Below, one piece after another: positions 54,401 through 62,957 of a stretch of DNA of 64,000 nt. The position numbers were made by a program, and so were the translations under genes. How positions within the stretch are numbered: the first letter of the stretch is position 1; each line of letters opens with the position of its first letter. The DNA lies in NCBI GenBank assembly GCA_024413595.1, contig JAKSUC010000010.1:1-64000 (forward strand), in the 5' to 3' direction. Source of the stretch: Bacteroidales bacterium (lineage in GTDB: Bacteria; Bacteroidota; Bacteroidia; Bacteroidales; UBA3824). The notes under the pieces are model-generated. The model was given only the letters and a program-made list of their open reading frames with translations. It was not told the origin of the DNA and did not search any database.

Positions 54401-57292
54401 CTTTTTTATGATATTTTTTCTTGTAATAGAAGCATCTTTACCATATTTTAAAGATAAAAAATATTGATCTTTAAAATTTTCAGTGTCATTGAACGAAGCA
54501 ATTTGAAAATTCATGTAATTTAAAGAATTAATTAAATAGATAAATTGTTTATAATTATCAATATTTTCAATAGCTTGATAATTAGAAATTTTTAACCATT
54601 CATTACAAGTTTCTAAACTTTTATTAAGTTTTTGTAGAGCTTCTAAACTTTCTGTGCATTCAACGTCTAAATCATGTTCTAAATTTTGAGAGAAATTGCT
54701 GAAATTTAATTTATTAAGTTTATTATCAGCAGGATTTCCGCAACTACTGCAAATTACAGATGCTTCGTTAGCAATATCAAACCAAAGTTCTTTAAGTTCT
54801 TTAGAAATAGTACCAACTAAACCATAAGGAAATTGAACTTTTGGTTCAATGTTTTCATCCATAGAAAGATATACCGACATTGTTTCATAAAGCGAAAGCC
54901 CACAATTAGTTTTTTTATGAAGCGATTCCATAAAACCATTGAGTTCTTTTCTTAATTCAAACAATTTTTGTGCATCTAATTTAAAATCAGCAGGTTCTTT
55001 ATATCTAGAGACTTCAATACTATTATTTAGTTGTTTTAAAACATCAGTTTTGTTTGCTTTATTAGAAAAAACATCTAAACAAAAAGGAGAAAGCCCGAGT
55101 TTGTCAAGACGAGTTCTAACAACCTCTAATGCAGCAGCTTTTTGAGCAACAAATAAAACACGTTTACCATTATAAAGAGCATTTGCAATTATATTAGTGA
55201 TAGTCTGAGATTTACCAGTTCCTGGAGGACCAAAAAGAATAAAACTTTTACCAGAAGTAGCTTCTTGAATAGCTTCAAGTTGAGAACTGTCAGCACTAAC
55301 AGGCAAAAGTATTTCTGAAGGACTATATTTTTTGTCCATATCTTGGGCAGAAAGAGAATTAAAATCTTGTTCAAATGTAAGTTTTCCATCAATTAAACTA
55401 TTAACAATCTTGCTGTTTTTCAATAAGTCAGCGTGACTATGAATATCATTCCACATCACAAATTTATTGAAACTAAAATTACCAATAACAGCTTTTTCTT
55501 CAACATCCCAACGTTTCATGTTGAGAATAGAATTACGAACAATAGCTAAAATTTTAGGAACATCTACCCCACTTTCGTCAGTTGGTAAAGGATCAGGCAA
55601 CCCCAAATTTAGTCCAAAATTTTGTCGTAACATTTCAGACAAAGTGATATTTGGAACAACGTCTTCTTCCCTACTTCTAATGATATAACCTGATGTTACA
55701 CTACGTCTTATAATTTCGATTGGTAATAATAAAATAGGAGCATATCTTGGAGTTTCACTTGTTGATGTTTCGTACCAACGTAAAAGACCAATTGCTAAAT
55801 ATAAAGTATTAGCTCCATTTTCTTCCATAGAAGATTTACTATTTCGATAGATGAATTTAAGAGCATTAGCATTTTCGGTTTCACTATAAAAAGAATGTAA
55901 TCTTTTAGATTCTATCTCTCTGATAATAAAGTTTTCAAGAGTAGAACCAGGCATTATAGTAATATTTCCACCATCAAAATCTTCATCACAACCAGGTAAA
56001 TCTTTAGGACGCGGAAGAATTTTAAATTCTTCACCACTAGCAAGAATATCTTCAATTTTGTTAATACCAGATGATAATAATAAAAGAGTTTTTCTACTAA
56101 AACGAAGATTTAAAAGAGAATTTCTAAGACTTAAATCCAAAAGTTTACGTTCCCAAATAGTTTGTTTGGTTATAGGTGAATTGTCAGAATTTATAGAAGG
56201 AATGTCGTATATACTTAATTCTTGAGGCTTTTGATAATTAGTTTTATCAGTATTATCTTCAATATCGATTGAATAAACACCATCAATTTTATTAAGTCTA
56301 GGCAATGGCATAATACCAGAAAATCTACAACGTTCAATATCAATAAAGCATTGAAAATCAGCAATTGATACAAGATTTTGTTCAGCAACTAAACACGCTG
56401 ATTCAAAATCAAATTTAGAATTATCATCAATCATTGTAGATTCAATAACAGCAATTGTACTTAAACCACGTCCCAAACGTTTTGTAAGTTCTGTAATATC
56501 ATCACAAACAGTATCTTGAAAAGTTTCAGGAACTAAATGTACTCCAACAAAAGCATGACCATTAATCAAAATGATTAGAGGATAAAGATTTGCAGCTTCG
56601 AGACAAGATGCAAAAAGTAAAGCTGTATCAATACAAGTACCAGAACCAATGTTGACAACGTCATCAGCAAATCTAATACGTTGACCAATTTCAGTAAAAG
56701 ATTTATCAGGAAGTTGGTAAGAAATATTTAATTCTTTTAAAGCTTCGTAAATAGAAGCAACAATGAGTCTTACATGATTTATATTACGAGAGTCATAACC
56801 TGTAAATCTAGCATCAGAAGAAAAATTTTGTAAAATTTTGGAAGCTTTACTAATTATTTGTTTAACTTGAATAACATTAGGTGTAACATAACAAGCTGTT
56901 AATTCAGGTAAAAACGAAGAACCTGGCCAATAATCAGCAGGTAAAATTGTTATTGGAAATAGTTTTTCAACTAAAGTTTCAGATTCAGAACTTATTATAA
57001 TAGATAAATTACCTTCAATTTTTTCAGATAATTGAAGTATATATTGTTGATTAATATTAATTTGAGTAGGAATTTCAATAATTTGACCTTCATCAATATT
57101 TGAAATTTTAATATTGAAAGGTTCAGCAAAAGGAATGTCAGATTTAATTTGTAAATTTAGATTTTGAAATTTATTTGACGATTTATTTTCTAAATTTAGC
57201 GAACGAATAACATTAATTTTGTTTTGAAGTATTGATAAACAAATAACATTAATATATTGAAAATCAATTGATAATAAGTTAATATCTTCCAT
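51479..57292 (-). CDS. DUF4011-helicase-Vsr-DUF3320 protein (Hhe defence type)
   Basis: 1937 residues. A transglutaminase-like region (about 215-245: GSGTCIDTALLFASCLEAAN, GHAFVGVHL) precedes DUF4011. A superfamily 1 helicase follows with Walker A FGPPGTGKSQ (about 686-695), FDEASQMPTSDAVGA (about 1330) and C-terminal helicase motifs (VQGDERDVILFSVGYG, LNVAVSRAR). A Vsr/MTES_1575-type endonuclease is near 1625-1720 (AEQIQHELMRRGFESDIMIG, FKIDVAICHPDDKDKYLIAL), and DUF3320 is at the end (ALPIEDLKRETAKELGFSRS). The domain order is that of Hhe, a single-protein antiphage system. It is intact, with no breaks in the frame. Confidence 0.9.
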   Translation of the reverse strand: MEDINLLSIDFQYINVICLSILQNKINVIRSLNLENKSSNKFQNLNLQIKSDIPFAEPFNIKISNIDEGQIIEIPTQININQQYILQLSEKIEGNLSIIISSESETLVEKLFPITILPADYWPGSSFLPELTACYVTPNVIQVKQIISKASKILQNFSSDARFTGYDSRNINHVRLIVASIYEALKELNISYQLPDKSFTEIGQRIRFADDVVNIGSGTCIDTALLFASCLEAANLYPLIILINGHAFVGVHLVPETFQDTVCDDITELTKRLGRGLSTIAVIESTMIDDNSKFDFESACLVAEQNLVSIADFQCFIDIERCRFSGIMPLPRLNKIDGVYSIDIEDNTDKTNYQKPQELSIYDIPSINSDNSPITKQTIWERKLLDLSLRNSLLNLRFSRKTLLLLSSGINKIEDILASGEEFKILPRPKDLPGCDEDFDGGNITIMPGSTLENFIIREIESKRLHSFYSETENANALKFIYRNSKSSMEENGANTLYLAIGLLRWYETSTSETPRYAPILLLPIEIIRRSVTSGYIIRSREEDVVPNITLSEMLRQNFGLNLGLPDPLPTDESGVDVPKILAIVRNSILNMKRWDVEEKAVIGNFSFNKFVMWNDIHSHADLLKNSKIVNSLIDGKLTFEQDFNSLSAQDMDKKYSPSEILLPVSADSSQLEAIQEATSGKSFILFGPPGTGKSQTITNIIANALYNGKRVLFVAQKAAALEVVRTRLDKLGLSPFCLDVFSNKANKTDVLKQLNNSIEVSRYKEPADFKLDAQKLFELRKELNGFMESLHKKTNCGLSLYETMSVYLSMDENIEPKVQFPYGLVGTISKELKELWFDIANEASVICSSCGNPADNKLNKLNFSNFSQNLEHDLDVECTESLEALQKLNKSLETCNEWLKISNYQAIENIDNYKQFIYLINSLNYMNFQIASFNDTENFKDQYFLSLKYGKDASITRKNIIKKYNENILSKNWNSELETWKQSENKFFISKFFIRRKIKSSLKQYIIGINTPQPQEDISQIIQYQEELSKSEKFAEINEITRQIDKTETDNWDKVLNALKKEYEIDDIIKKLSANPFEYQNIKKNFAQLFAQGYKTYLDFYGEKFLEASTNINCVEITSQKLFEIGGLDPNALNENISTESTIEKRISLLTNIKNNLNGLRDWYLYLENKRKAENNSMSFAYDFFDNTDISPNKWLEIFQKSFYKALADYVFSADENAKLFKGDIFDDKIKRYRELNNKYTELAKAELFAIMASRTPNLSTESSKNSEPGILMKNIRSNGRGTSIRKIFDQIPNLLPRLCPCMLMSPMSVAQYLTLTDKPQFDITIFDEASQMPTSDAVGAIARSENVIITGDPKQMPPTSFFNSTSTDEDNIEIEDLESILDDSLALNINSKNLLWHYRSKHETLITFSNSEYYNNSLLTFPSTDNRISKVTFEKIEGFYDKGKTRRNLAEAQAIINEIDKRLSDPDLSKLSIGVVTFSIVQQQLIDDLLSNLFATKPDLEKIAMNSQEPLFIKNLESVQGDERDVILFSVGYGPDKDGKVSMNFGPLNQKGGERRLNVAVSRARCEMKIFSTLTSDMINLNKTSSKGVEGLKKFLAFAQNGISSIKFNSDINNKNIIAEQIQHELMRRGFESDIMIGSSNFKIDVAICHPDDKDKYLIALLLDSNESSRIKTARDREIIQPSILNSLGWNVLKIWSIEWFNNKENVINNIISKINEFKNSKTIIKEKENPIIIKLEQISKNEQDNYRSNTNIIKKQPYFDAVLSNCGNGTNELALDSNSELIRNQLLQIINTEAPITLAYLYKKIARAWGIARVSQSTADILGSIAEKMNLIYTSYNGCITCWSSDVNINNFNFFRVDEIRDATEIPIYEYANAIKYVLENQIALPIEDLKRETAKELGFSRSGAQIESAIQNALTMLSEKFEIAISDNKIVLQ

Positions 57293-57390
57293 TATTTTAC
57301 AATTTACAATAATTTTTTTTCAGATTGTAATTTACGGAATAAAAAAAATCAAATCAAGAATAAAAATCAATTTTTTTTCATAATTTTACA

Positions 57391-58110
57391 ATGAATAGTA
57401 AAAATACTAAGTTGCAAGAAAAAGAAATGCAAAATTTAGAAATAAAGCCAATAGCACACATTGAAAGTCAGTTTCATGATAAATTTGGGATACCACGACA
57501 GGCAAATTTAGCACCATCTTTAATGGCAGATATTATATTTGAACCAGAATTTCGTAATCCAGATTGTATCAGAGGTTTAGAATGTGTTTCTCATATTTGG
57601 ATATTATGGGAATTTTCTGAATTTAGAAACAAAGAATGGTCGCCATTAGTTCGTCCACCAAGATTGGGAGGAAACAAAAAAATGGGAGTATTTGCAACAC
57701 GAAGTCCTTTGAGACCCAATCCGTTAGCATTATCAGCTGTAAAAATTGAAAATATAAATTTGAACACATCAAATGGACCAATTATTACAATTTCAGGTGC
57801 TGATATTATGAATGGAACACCAATTTATGACATAAAACCTTATGTTCCATACGCCGACTCGATATCAGAAGCCACTTCTACCCTATTTACAAAGCCACTT
57901 CAATTAGAAAAAGTAAATTTTGGAAAGATTTCAACAAAAAAAATTAATCCCAAAACACTTAAAGCATTGGAAGAAATTTTGTTACAAGATCCACGACCTG
58001 CATATAAAAAATTAGGCACCGATAATTATTCATTTGAATTTGCAGAATATCATATAGAATTTTATGTTGAAAATAATATAGTAAATATTACAAAACTTAT
58101 AAAAATATAA
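57391..58110 (+). CDS. trmO: tRNA (N6-threonylcarbamoyladenosine37-N6)-methyltransferase TrmO
   Basis: 239 residues from the ATG at 57391; another in-frame ATG at 57427 follows a purine-rich AAGAAAAAGAA. The TrmO/TsaA fold motif is IAHIESQFHDKFGIPRQANL, then WSPLVRPPRLGGNKKMGVFA and TRSPLRPNPLALSAVKIENI. The C-terminal region (DIKPYVPYADS) is the family's RNA-binding part. It methylates t6A37 in tRNA(Thr). It is followed 4 bp later by a nitroreductase. Confidence 0.93.
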   Translation: MNSKNTKLQEKEMQNLEIKPIAHIESQFHDKFGIPRQANLAPSLMADIIFEPEFRNPDCIRGLECVSHIWILWEFSEFRNKEWSPLVRPPRLGGNKKMGVFATRSPLRPNPLALSAVKIENINLNTSNGPIITISGADIMNGTPIYDIKPYVPYADSISEATSTLFTKPLQLEKVNFGKISTKKINPKTLKALEEILLQDPRPAYKKLGTDNYSFEFAEYHIEFYVENNIVNITKLIKI

Positions 58111-58113
58111 ATC

Positions 58114-58638
58114 ATGGAAAATGTAGTTTTAAAAGCACTTAAAGAACGCAGAAGTATAAGAAAATATCAGAAAAAACAAATTACAGACGAAGAACTTCAA
58201 GCAGTTTTAGAAGCAGGAACATTTGCTCCAACAGCATATGGAGCTCAAGATCCATTTATAGTTGCAGTTCAAAACCAAGAAATTATAAATCAGTTGGTTA
58301 AAATGAATTCAGCAGTTCGAGGAAAAGATGGAAATCCTTATTATGATGCACCAACAATTGTTTTGGTATTTGCTTCAAAATCAGCTTCTAACAATTTTAG
58401 AGATGGAAGTTTAGTTTTAGGAAACATGATGAATGCAGCACATGCAATAAATCTTGGTTCATGTTGGATAAATCGTGAATTTGAAATGTTTTCCACTCCA
58501 GAAGGCATCGAATTAATGAAAAAATTTAATCTTCCTGAAGGATTAATTGGAATTGGCGCAATTTCGTTAGGTTATGCAGATTGCGAAAATCCAAAACCAA
58601 TTGAACGTAAAAAAGATTATATTAGAATTATAAAATAA
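58114..58638 (+). CDS. Nitroreductase family protein
   Basis: 174 residues. FMN-binding marks are LKALKERRSIRKYQKKQITD, LEAGTFAPTAYGAQDPFIVA, DGSLVLGNMMNAAHAINLGS, CWINREFE and LIGIGAISLGYAD. It is an NAD(P)H-dependent FMN enzyme acting on nitro compounds, quinones or halogenated substrates. It is cotranscribed with trmO (4-bp gap) and ends at a bidirectional terminator. Confidence 0.92.
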   Translation: MENVVLKALKERRSIRKYQKKQITDEELQAVLEAGTFAPTAYGAQDPFIVAVQNQEIINQLVKMNSAVRGKDGNPYYDAPTIVLVFASKSASNNFRDGSLVLGNMMNAAHAINLGSCWINREFEMFSTPEGIELMKKFNLPEGLIGIGAISLGYADCENPKPIERKKDYIRIIK

Positions 58639-58648
58639 TAAATTACAT

Positions 58649-58680
58649 AATAAACTGATTTATAATTAAATCAGTTTATT
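58649..58680. terminator. Bidirectional terminator nitroreductase / pflA
   Basis: AATAAACTGATTT pairs with AAATCAGTTTATT, with a T run after it. Confidence 0.85.
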
Positions 58681-58684
58681 ATTT

Positions 58685-59419
58685 TTATTGAATATCAATA
58701 TTTTTAAGTATATTTTTGAATATATTTCTTGCATTTTCAATTCTATTATTAGGTAAATCATTTAAATGTTCTAAGGCATATTTAATACCTAAATTTTGAT
58801 ATTTAAATTTTCCCATTGTGTGATAAGGGAGTAATTCAACTTTCTTAATAACAGAATATTGCGATAAATAATTTGCAAGAATTGTTAGTTTATTATCATC
58901 GTCTGTAATAGTTGGAACCACAACATGACGTATCCAAGTAGGTTTATTAATTTGTTGAAGAAAATCTAAAAATTTTTTATTGTTTTCACGAGTATGACCA
59001 GTATAAATTTTATGAAAATCATCGTCAATAGTTTTAATATCTAATAAGACTAAATCAGTATAATTCAAAACATTAACAACTTTTTCAGAAAAAATAACAC
59101 CAGAAGTATCTAATGCAGTATGAATATTATTTTGTTTACAAATTTTGAAAAAATCCTCTACAAAATCTACTTGAACTAAAGGTTCACCACCAGTAAGAGT
59201 AACACCACCTTTTTTGATAAAATTTTTATATTTACAAACCTCTTCAAAAAGTTGTTCTGGAGTTAAATTGTATTGAGTTTTAGCGTTAATATCCCAAGTA
59301 TCAGGATTATGACAAAACAAACATCTCATAGGACATCCTTGCAAAAAAACAACAAATCTAATACCCGGACCATCAACAGTTCCAAAACTTTCTAAAGAAT
59401 GAATTTTACCAATATTCAT
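58685..59419 (-). CDS. pflA: Pyruvate formate-lyase activating enzyme
   Basis: 244 residues of the radical SAM superfamily. The cluster motif CPMRCLFC gives Cys29, Cys33 and Cys36 in CX3CX2C spacing. GGVTLTGGEPLVQVDFVEDF binds SAM, and the C-terminal VVPTITDDDNKLTILANYLS and ELLPYHTMGKFKY are typical of PflA. It places the glycyl radical on PflB (59489-61723). A terminator lies between the two genes, so they may be transcribed separately. Confidence 0.95.
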   Translation of the reverse strand: MNIGKIHSLESFGTVDGPGIRFVVFLQGCPMRCLFCHNPDTWDINAKTQYNLTPEQLFEEVCKYKNFIKKGGVTLTGGEPLVQVDFVEDFFKICKQNNIHTALDTSGVIFSEKVVNVLNYTDLVLLDIKTIDDDFHKIYTGHTRENNKKFLDFLQQINKPTWIRHVVVPTITDDDNKLTILANYLSQYSVIKKVELLPYHTMGKFKYQNLGIKYALEHLNDLPNNRIENARNIFKNILKNIDIQ

Positions 59420-59436
59420 ATTAATTTATAATAAAA

Positions 59437-59466
59437 AACGGTTTTAGTTTTTGAGCTAAAACCGTT
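59437..59466 (-). terminator. Terminator of pflB
   Basis: AACGGTTTTAG pairs with CTAAAACCGTT around an 8-nt loop; on the minus strand the product continues in T-rich sequence. It separates pflB from pflA. Confidence 0.8.
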
Positions 59467-59488
59467 AAAAAATTATATTAAATCATTA

Positions 59489-61723
59489 TTATAATGATTG
59501 ATTAATTGTTCTAGAAATAACATCAAGTTGCTGTTCTTTAGTAAGTTTTACGAAGTTAACAGCATATCCAGAAACACGAATAGTAAGTTGCGGATATTTT
59601 TCAGGATGATTCATAGCATCAATCAAAAGTTCACGATCAAAAACATTAACATTCAAATGATGACCACCATCAGGAGTGAAATAACCATCCATTAAACTAA
59701 CTAAGTTATTTATTTGGATATCAATAGATTTACCTAAAGTAGCAGGACTAATAGCAAAAGTGTAAGAAATACCATCGTGAGAATGTTGGAAAGGTAATTT
59801 AGCAACAGAACTCAAAGCAGCAACAGCGCCTTTAGTATCACGACCATTCATTGGATTTGCACCTGGAGCAAAAGGAACTCCCGCAGGACGACCATCTGGA
59901 GTTGCACCAGTACGTTTACCGTAAACAACATTAGATGTGATAGTTAAAATAGATTGAGTAGGCACTGCATGACGATAAGTTTCATGTTGACGCATAAATT
60001 CCATAAATTTTTCAGTAATCATAAGAGCAAGATTATCAGTTTTATCGTCATTATTTCCAAAAGGAACATAGCCAGTATTTTCAAACCCAACCGCAATACC
60101 TTTTTCATTGCGAATAACTTTCACTTTACCAAATTTAATAGCAGCCAAAGAGTCTGTAACAACAGATAATCCTGCAATACCAGTAGCACGTGTACGTTCA
60201 ACTTGACCATCATGAAGAGCCATTTCAAAAGCTTCGTAGTCATATTTATCGTGCATATAGTGAATGATTTTCAAAGCGTTAACATACACTTTTGCTAACC
60301 AACGCATCATTTGTTCAAATTTAGCCATAACATCGTCATAATCAAGATATTCAGAAGTTATTGGAGCATATTCTGGAGAAACTTGTTCACCAGTAATTTC
60401 ATCTTTACCACCATTAATGGCGTAAAGAAGACATTTAGCCAAATTAGCACGAGCACCGAAAAATTGCATTTGTTTTCCAATTTTCATAGGAGAAACACAA
60501 CAAGCAATACCGTAATCATCACCATAGTCAACTCTCATTAAATCATCGTTTTCGTATTGAATAGCAGAAGATTTAATAGAAATTTTAGCACAATATTTTT
60601 TCCAAGCTTCAGGCAAACGTTCTGACCAAAGAATAGTTAAATTAGGTTCAGGAGCAGGACCTAAATTTTCAAGAGTATGAAGCATTCTGTAACAAGTTTT
60701 TGTTACTAAAGTACGACCATCAATACCCATACCACCTTCAGAAGCAGTAACCCAAACAGGATCACCAGAAAACAAATCATTATATTCAGGAGTACGCAAG
60801 AAACGAACAATTCTTAATTTAATAACCATTTGGTCTATAAGTTCTTGCGCTTCTTTTTCAGTTAAAATACCATCTTTTAAATCTTTTTCAATAAAAATAT
60901 CGAGGAAAGTAGAAATTCTACCAATACTCATAGCAGCGCCATCTTGATCTTTAACCGCACCAAGATATCCGAAATAAACAAATTGAACAGCTTCTTTAGC
61001 ATTTTTAGCAGGAAGAGTAACGTCAAAACCATAATTTGCGCACATCTTAACAAAATCTTTCAAAGCCTTAATTTGTTCAGAAATTTCTTCACGTTGTTGA
61101 ATAACCTCTTCAGTCATTTCTTGAATATCAAGACGATCGAGAAAACGTTTCTTTTCTTCAATTAAATTATTCACACCATAAAGAGCAATTCTACGATAAT
61201 CACCAATAATACGACCACGACCATAAGCATCAGGTAATCCAGTAATTATGTGAGCATGACGAGCAGCACGAATATCAGCGGTATAAGCAGAAAAAACACC
61301 TTCATTGTGAGTTTTGCGATAGCGTGTGTAAATATCTTTTGTAGCAGGATCAAGTTTATAACCGTATGCTTGTAAAGCAGATTCCACCATACGAATACCA
61401 CCTTTAGGAAAAATACCGCGTTTTAAAGGAGCGTCGGTTTGAAGACCTACAATAACTTCGTTTTCTTTATCAATATATCCAGCGCCGTAAGTATCAAGAG
61501 ATTGAGGCAATTTAGTTTCAGTGTCGTAAACGCCTTTTTCGCGTTCCACCTTAAACATTTCAGATAATTTGTTCCAAATTTTTAAAGTTTTTTCAGTAGG
61601 ACCTTCTAAAAAAGATTCGTCACCTAAATAAGGTGTGTAATTGTGTTGAATAAAATCGCGAACATTAATTTCACGTTTCCAAATAAAACCATCAAAATCG
61701 GTTGGTAGGTTTCCAAGTTTCAT
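59489..61723 (-). CDS. pflB: Formate C-acetyltransferase (pyruvate formate-lyase)
   Basis: 744 residues, the usual length. The active-site Cys pair is in [15 protein letters not shown], and the glycyl radical is in [20 protein letters not shown] at Gly719. Other PFL marks are [20 protein letters not shown] and [20 protein letters not shown]. It cleaves pyruvate with CoA to acetyl-CoA and formate, an oxygen-sensitive step of mixed-acid fermentation, so an anaerobic organism is expected. The promoter -7 box is at 61758-61765. Confidence 0.97.
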   Translation of the reverse strand: MKLGNLPTDFDGFIWKREINVRDFIQHNYTPYLGDESFLEGPTEKTLKIWNKLSEMFKVEREKGVYDTETKLPQSLDTYGAGYIDKENEVIVGLQTDAPLKRGIFPKGGIRMVESALQAYGYKLDPATKDIYTRYRKTHNEGVFSAYTADIRAARHAHIITGLPDAYGRGRIIGDYRRIALYGVNNLIEEKKRFLDRLDIQEMTEEVIQQREEISEQIKALKDFVKMCANYGFDVTLPAKNAKEAVQFVYFGYLGAVKDQDGAAMSIGRISTFLDIFIEKDLKDGILTEKEAQELIDQMVIKLRIVRFLRTPEYNDLFSGDPVWVTASEGGMGIDGRTLVTKTCYRMLHTLENLGPAPEPNLTILWSERLPEAWKKYCAKISIKSSAIQYENDDLMRVDYGDDYGIACCVSPMKIGKQMQFFGARANLAKCLLYAINGGKDEITGEQVSPEYAPITSEYLDYDDVMAKFEQMMRWLAKVYVNALKIIHYMHDKYDYEAFEMALHDGQVERTRATGIAGLSVVTDSLAAIKFGKVKVIRNEKGIAVGFENTGYVPFGNNDDKTDNLALMITEKFMEFMRQHETYRHAVPTQSILTITSNVVYGKRTGATPDGRPAGVPFAPGANPMNGRDTKGAVAALSSVAKLPFQHSHDGISYTFAISPATLGKSIDIQINNLVSLMDGYFTPDGGHHLNVNVFDRELLIDAMNHPEKYPQLTIRVSGYAVNFVKLTKEQQLDVISRTINQSL

Positions 61724-61757
61724 ATCAATTAAATTAATCTATGTTTGTTTATTGATG

Positions 61758-61789
61758 CAAAGGTAATTTGAATTAGTTATTTTTACAAT
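61758..61789 (-). promoter_or_regulatory. Promoter of pflB
   Basis: On the minus strand, ATTG (-33, one mismatch from TTTG) is followed by a 20-bp spacer and TACCTTTG (exact TAnnTTTG), 34 bp before the start. Confidence 0.6.
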
Positions 61790-61869
61790 TTTTGAAAATG
61801 TTAATTTCGTTAAATTAGAGTAAATTTAATAATTTGTCTATAAAATATTGATATTTAATAATATAAAAT

Positions 61870-61904
61870 AAAATAGCGAACAATTGTAAATTGTTCGCTA
61901 TTTT
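61870..61904 (-). terminator. Terminator of the I9-like gene pair
   Basis: AAAATAGCGAACAATT pairs perfectly with AATTGTTCGCTATTTT, a 16-bp stem. Confidence 0.9.
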
Positions 61905-61923
61905 ATGAAAAAAACTTAAACAA

Positions 61924-62256
61924 TCAATCAGTTTTAGTAAGATTGTCGATTTTACCTTGTTCAACTTTTAAAACGCCATTGATATTTTTAAATTCTTCAA
62001 TAGCGGAATTTAAATTACTCGTAAAAGGTAAGCAAATGGCAATAGCTTTAATTGATTCATACTTGTGAACTAAAATTGCATTTAATTTACCAGCGATTTT
62101 AAAAACCTGTTCAAAATCAACACCTTCAGAGTAATACAAAGTAACCTTTAAAGAGTCATCAATTTGAGTTTCTGACTTTTGCTTAGTTTGTTGTTGCGCA
62201 AAAGTAGCCGACATAGACGACAACAACAAAATTGCAATTAGTAATAATTTTTTCAT
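61924..62256 (-). CDS. Small secreted protein, peptidase-inhibitor-I9-like fold
   Basis: 110 residues. A signal peptide ends ATFAQ. The mature 85 residues (VTLYYSEGVDFEQVFKIAGK, YESIKAIAICLPFTSNLNSA, IEEFKNINGVLKVEQGKI) have the beta-alpha-beta-beta-alpha-beta order and the closing gV..VE of I9/subtilisin-propeptide domains. No partner protease is nearby. It is paralogous to the gene 21 bp upstream on the same strand, which it probably shares an mRNA with. Confidence 0.7.
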   Translation of the reverse strand: MKKLLLIAILLLSSMSATFAQQQTKQKSETQIDDSLKVTLYYSEGVDFEQVFKIAGKLNAILVHKYESIKAIAICLPFTSNLNSAIEEFKNINGVLKVEQGKIDNLTKTD

Positions 62257-62277
62257 ATCTTTATATTTTTAGTTATT

Positions 62278-62655
62278 TTAATGAAGTTTTGGCTTTTTGT
62301 ATAATTTTTCCTTTTCTACATTTTCAACATATTTAAGTGATTTAAAGTAAGATATAATAGTATCAATATCCATATTATTAGGAATACAAATAGAAATAGC
62401 ATTAATACTATCATAATAAAATTCAATTTTTGCGTTATATTTTTCTACTTCATTTATCAAATTTACTAAATTCTTTTCAGATTTATAATAAATTTTAAAA
62501 GAATTTTTAGAATTTTGATTATTATCAAGTTCATTAAACTCAATAAGATTAGTAGAGTTATCTTGATTATTTTGTGGCACAAAAATTGTTTTTTCTTGAC
62601 TAAAAACAGACAAAGAAATAAAAAGTAATAATTGAGTGATACAAAGTTTTTTCAT
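62278..62655 (-). CDS. Small secreted protein, I9-like paralogue
   Basis: 125 residues: signal peptide ending SVFSQ, a Gln/Asn-rich linker (PQNNQDNSTNLIEFNELDNN), then an I9-like domain (FKIYYKSEKNLVNLINEVEK, YDSINAISICIPNNMDIDTI, ISYFKSLKYVENVEKEKLY). It is paralogous to the gene at 61924-62256. The function is unknown; propeptide-like inhibition or chaperoning is only a fold inference. Confidence 0.7.
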   Translation of the reverse strand: MKKLCITQLLLFISLSVFSQEKTIFVPQNNQDNSTNLIEFNELDNNQNSKNSFKIYYKSEKNLVNLINEVEKYNAKIEFYYDSINAISICIPNNMDIDTIISYFKSLKYVENVEKEKLYKKPKLH

Positions 62656-62837
62656 TATATGATTGTTATTTATTTAGTTATTACGCATAAATAAAATGTT
62701 TGTTTAGATTTTTTAAAGATTTTACATAAAATTATCATTTTTCAAAATTATAGAGAATATTATATAAAAACAATTTTTTTAGATTAGTAGTTTACGATAA
62801 ATTTATTATGTCATTGATTATTATTACATTAATGGGC

Positions 62838-62861
62838 AACCGGATTTGAAAAAATCCGGTT
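62838..62861 (+). terminator. Orphan terminator upstream of the antiporter gene
   Basis: AACCGGATTT pairs with AAATCCGGTT, followed by TTTTTT. No known gene ends here, so a small RNA, a short leader transcript or an attenuator is implied. Confidence 0.75.
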
Positions 62862-62894
62862 TTTTATTTTCTATAAAAACAAAATATATAAAAA

Positions 62895-62926
62895 TTTATT
62901 TATCTATAAAAAAAACACTAATTTTG
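62895..62926 (+). promoter_or_regulatory. Promoter of the calcium/sodium antiporter gene
   Basis: TTTA (-33, one mismatch), 20-bp spacer and TAATTTTG (exact TAnnTTTG), 31 bp before the ATG at 62958. Confidence 0.6.
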
Positions 62927-62957
62927 CCATATTAATAACAAAAAATAAAATTAAACA

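Larger units (their letters stand above)
62656..62957. other. Divergent spacer with mini-ORF, orphan terminator and cax promoter
   Basis: It contains a plus-strand ORF of 13 codons (62808-62849, MSLIIITLMGNRI) whose TGA lies in the first arm of the hairpin at 62838-62861. It also contains a -7 box at 62919-62926 for the antiporter gene. The rest is AT-rich and featureless. Confidence 0.4.
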
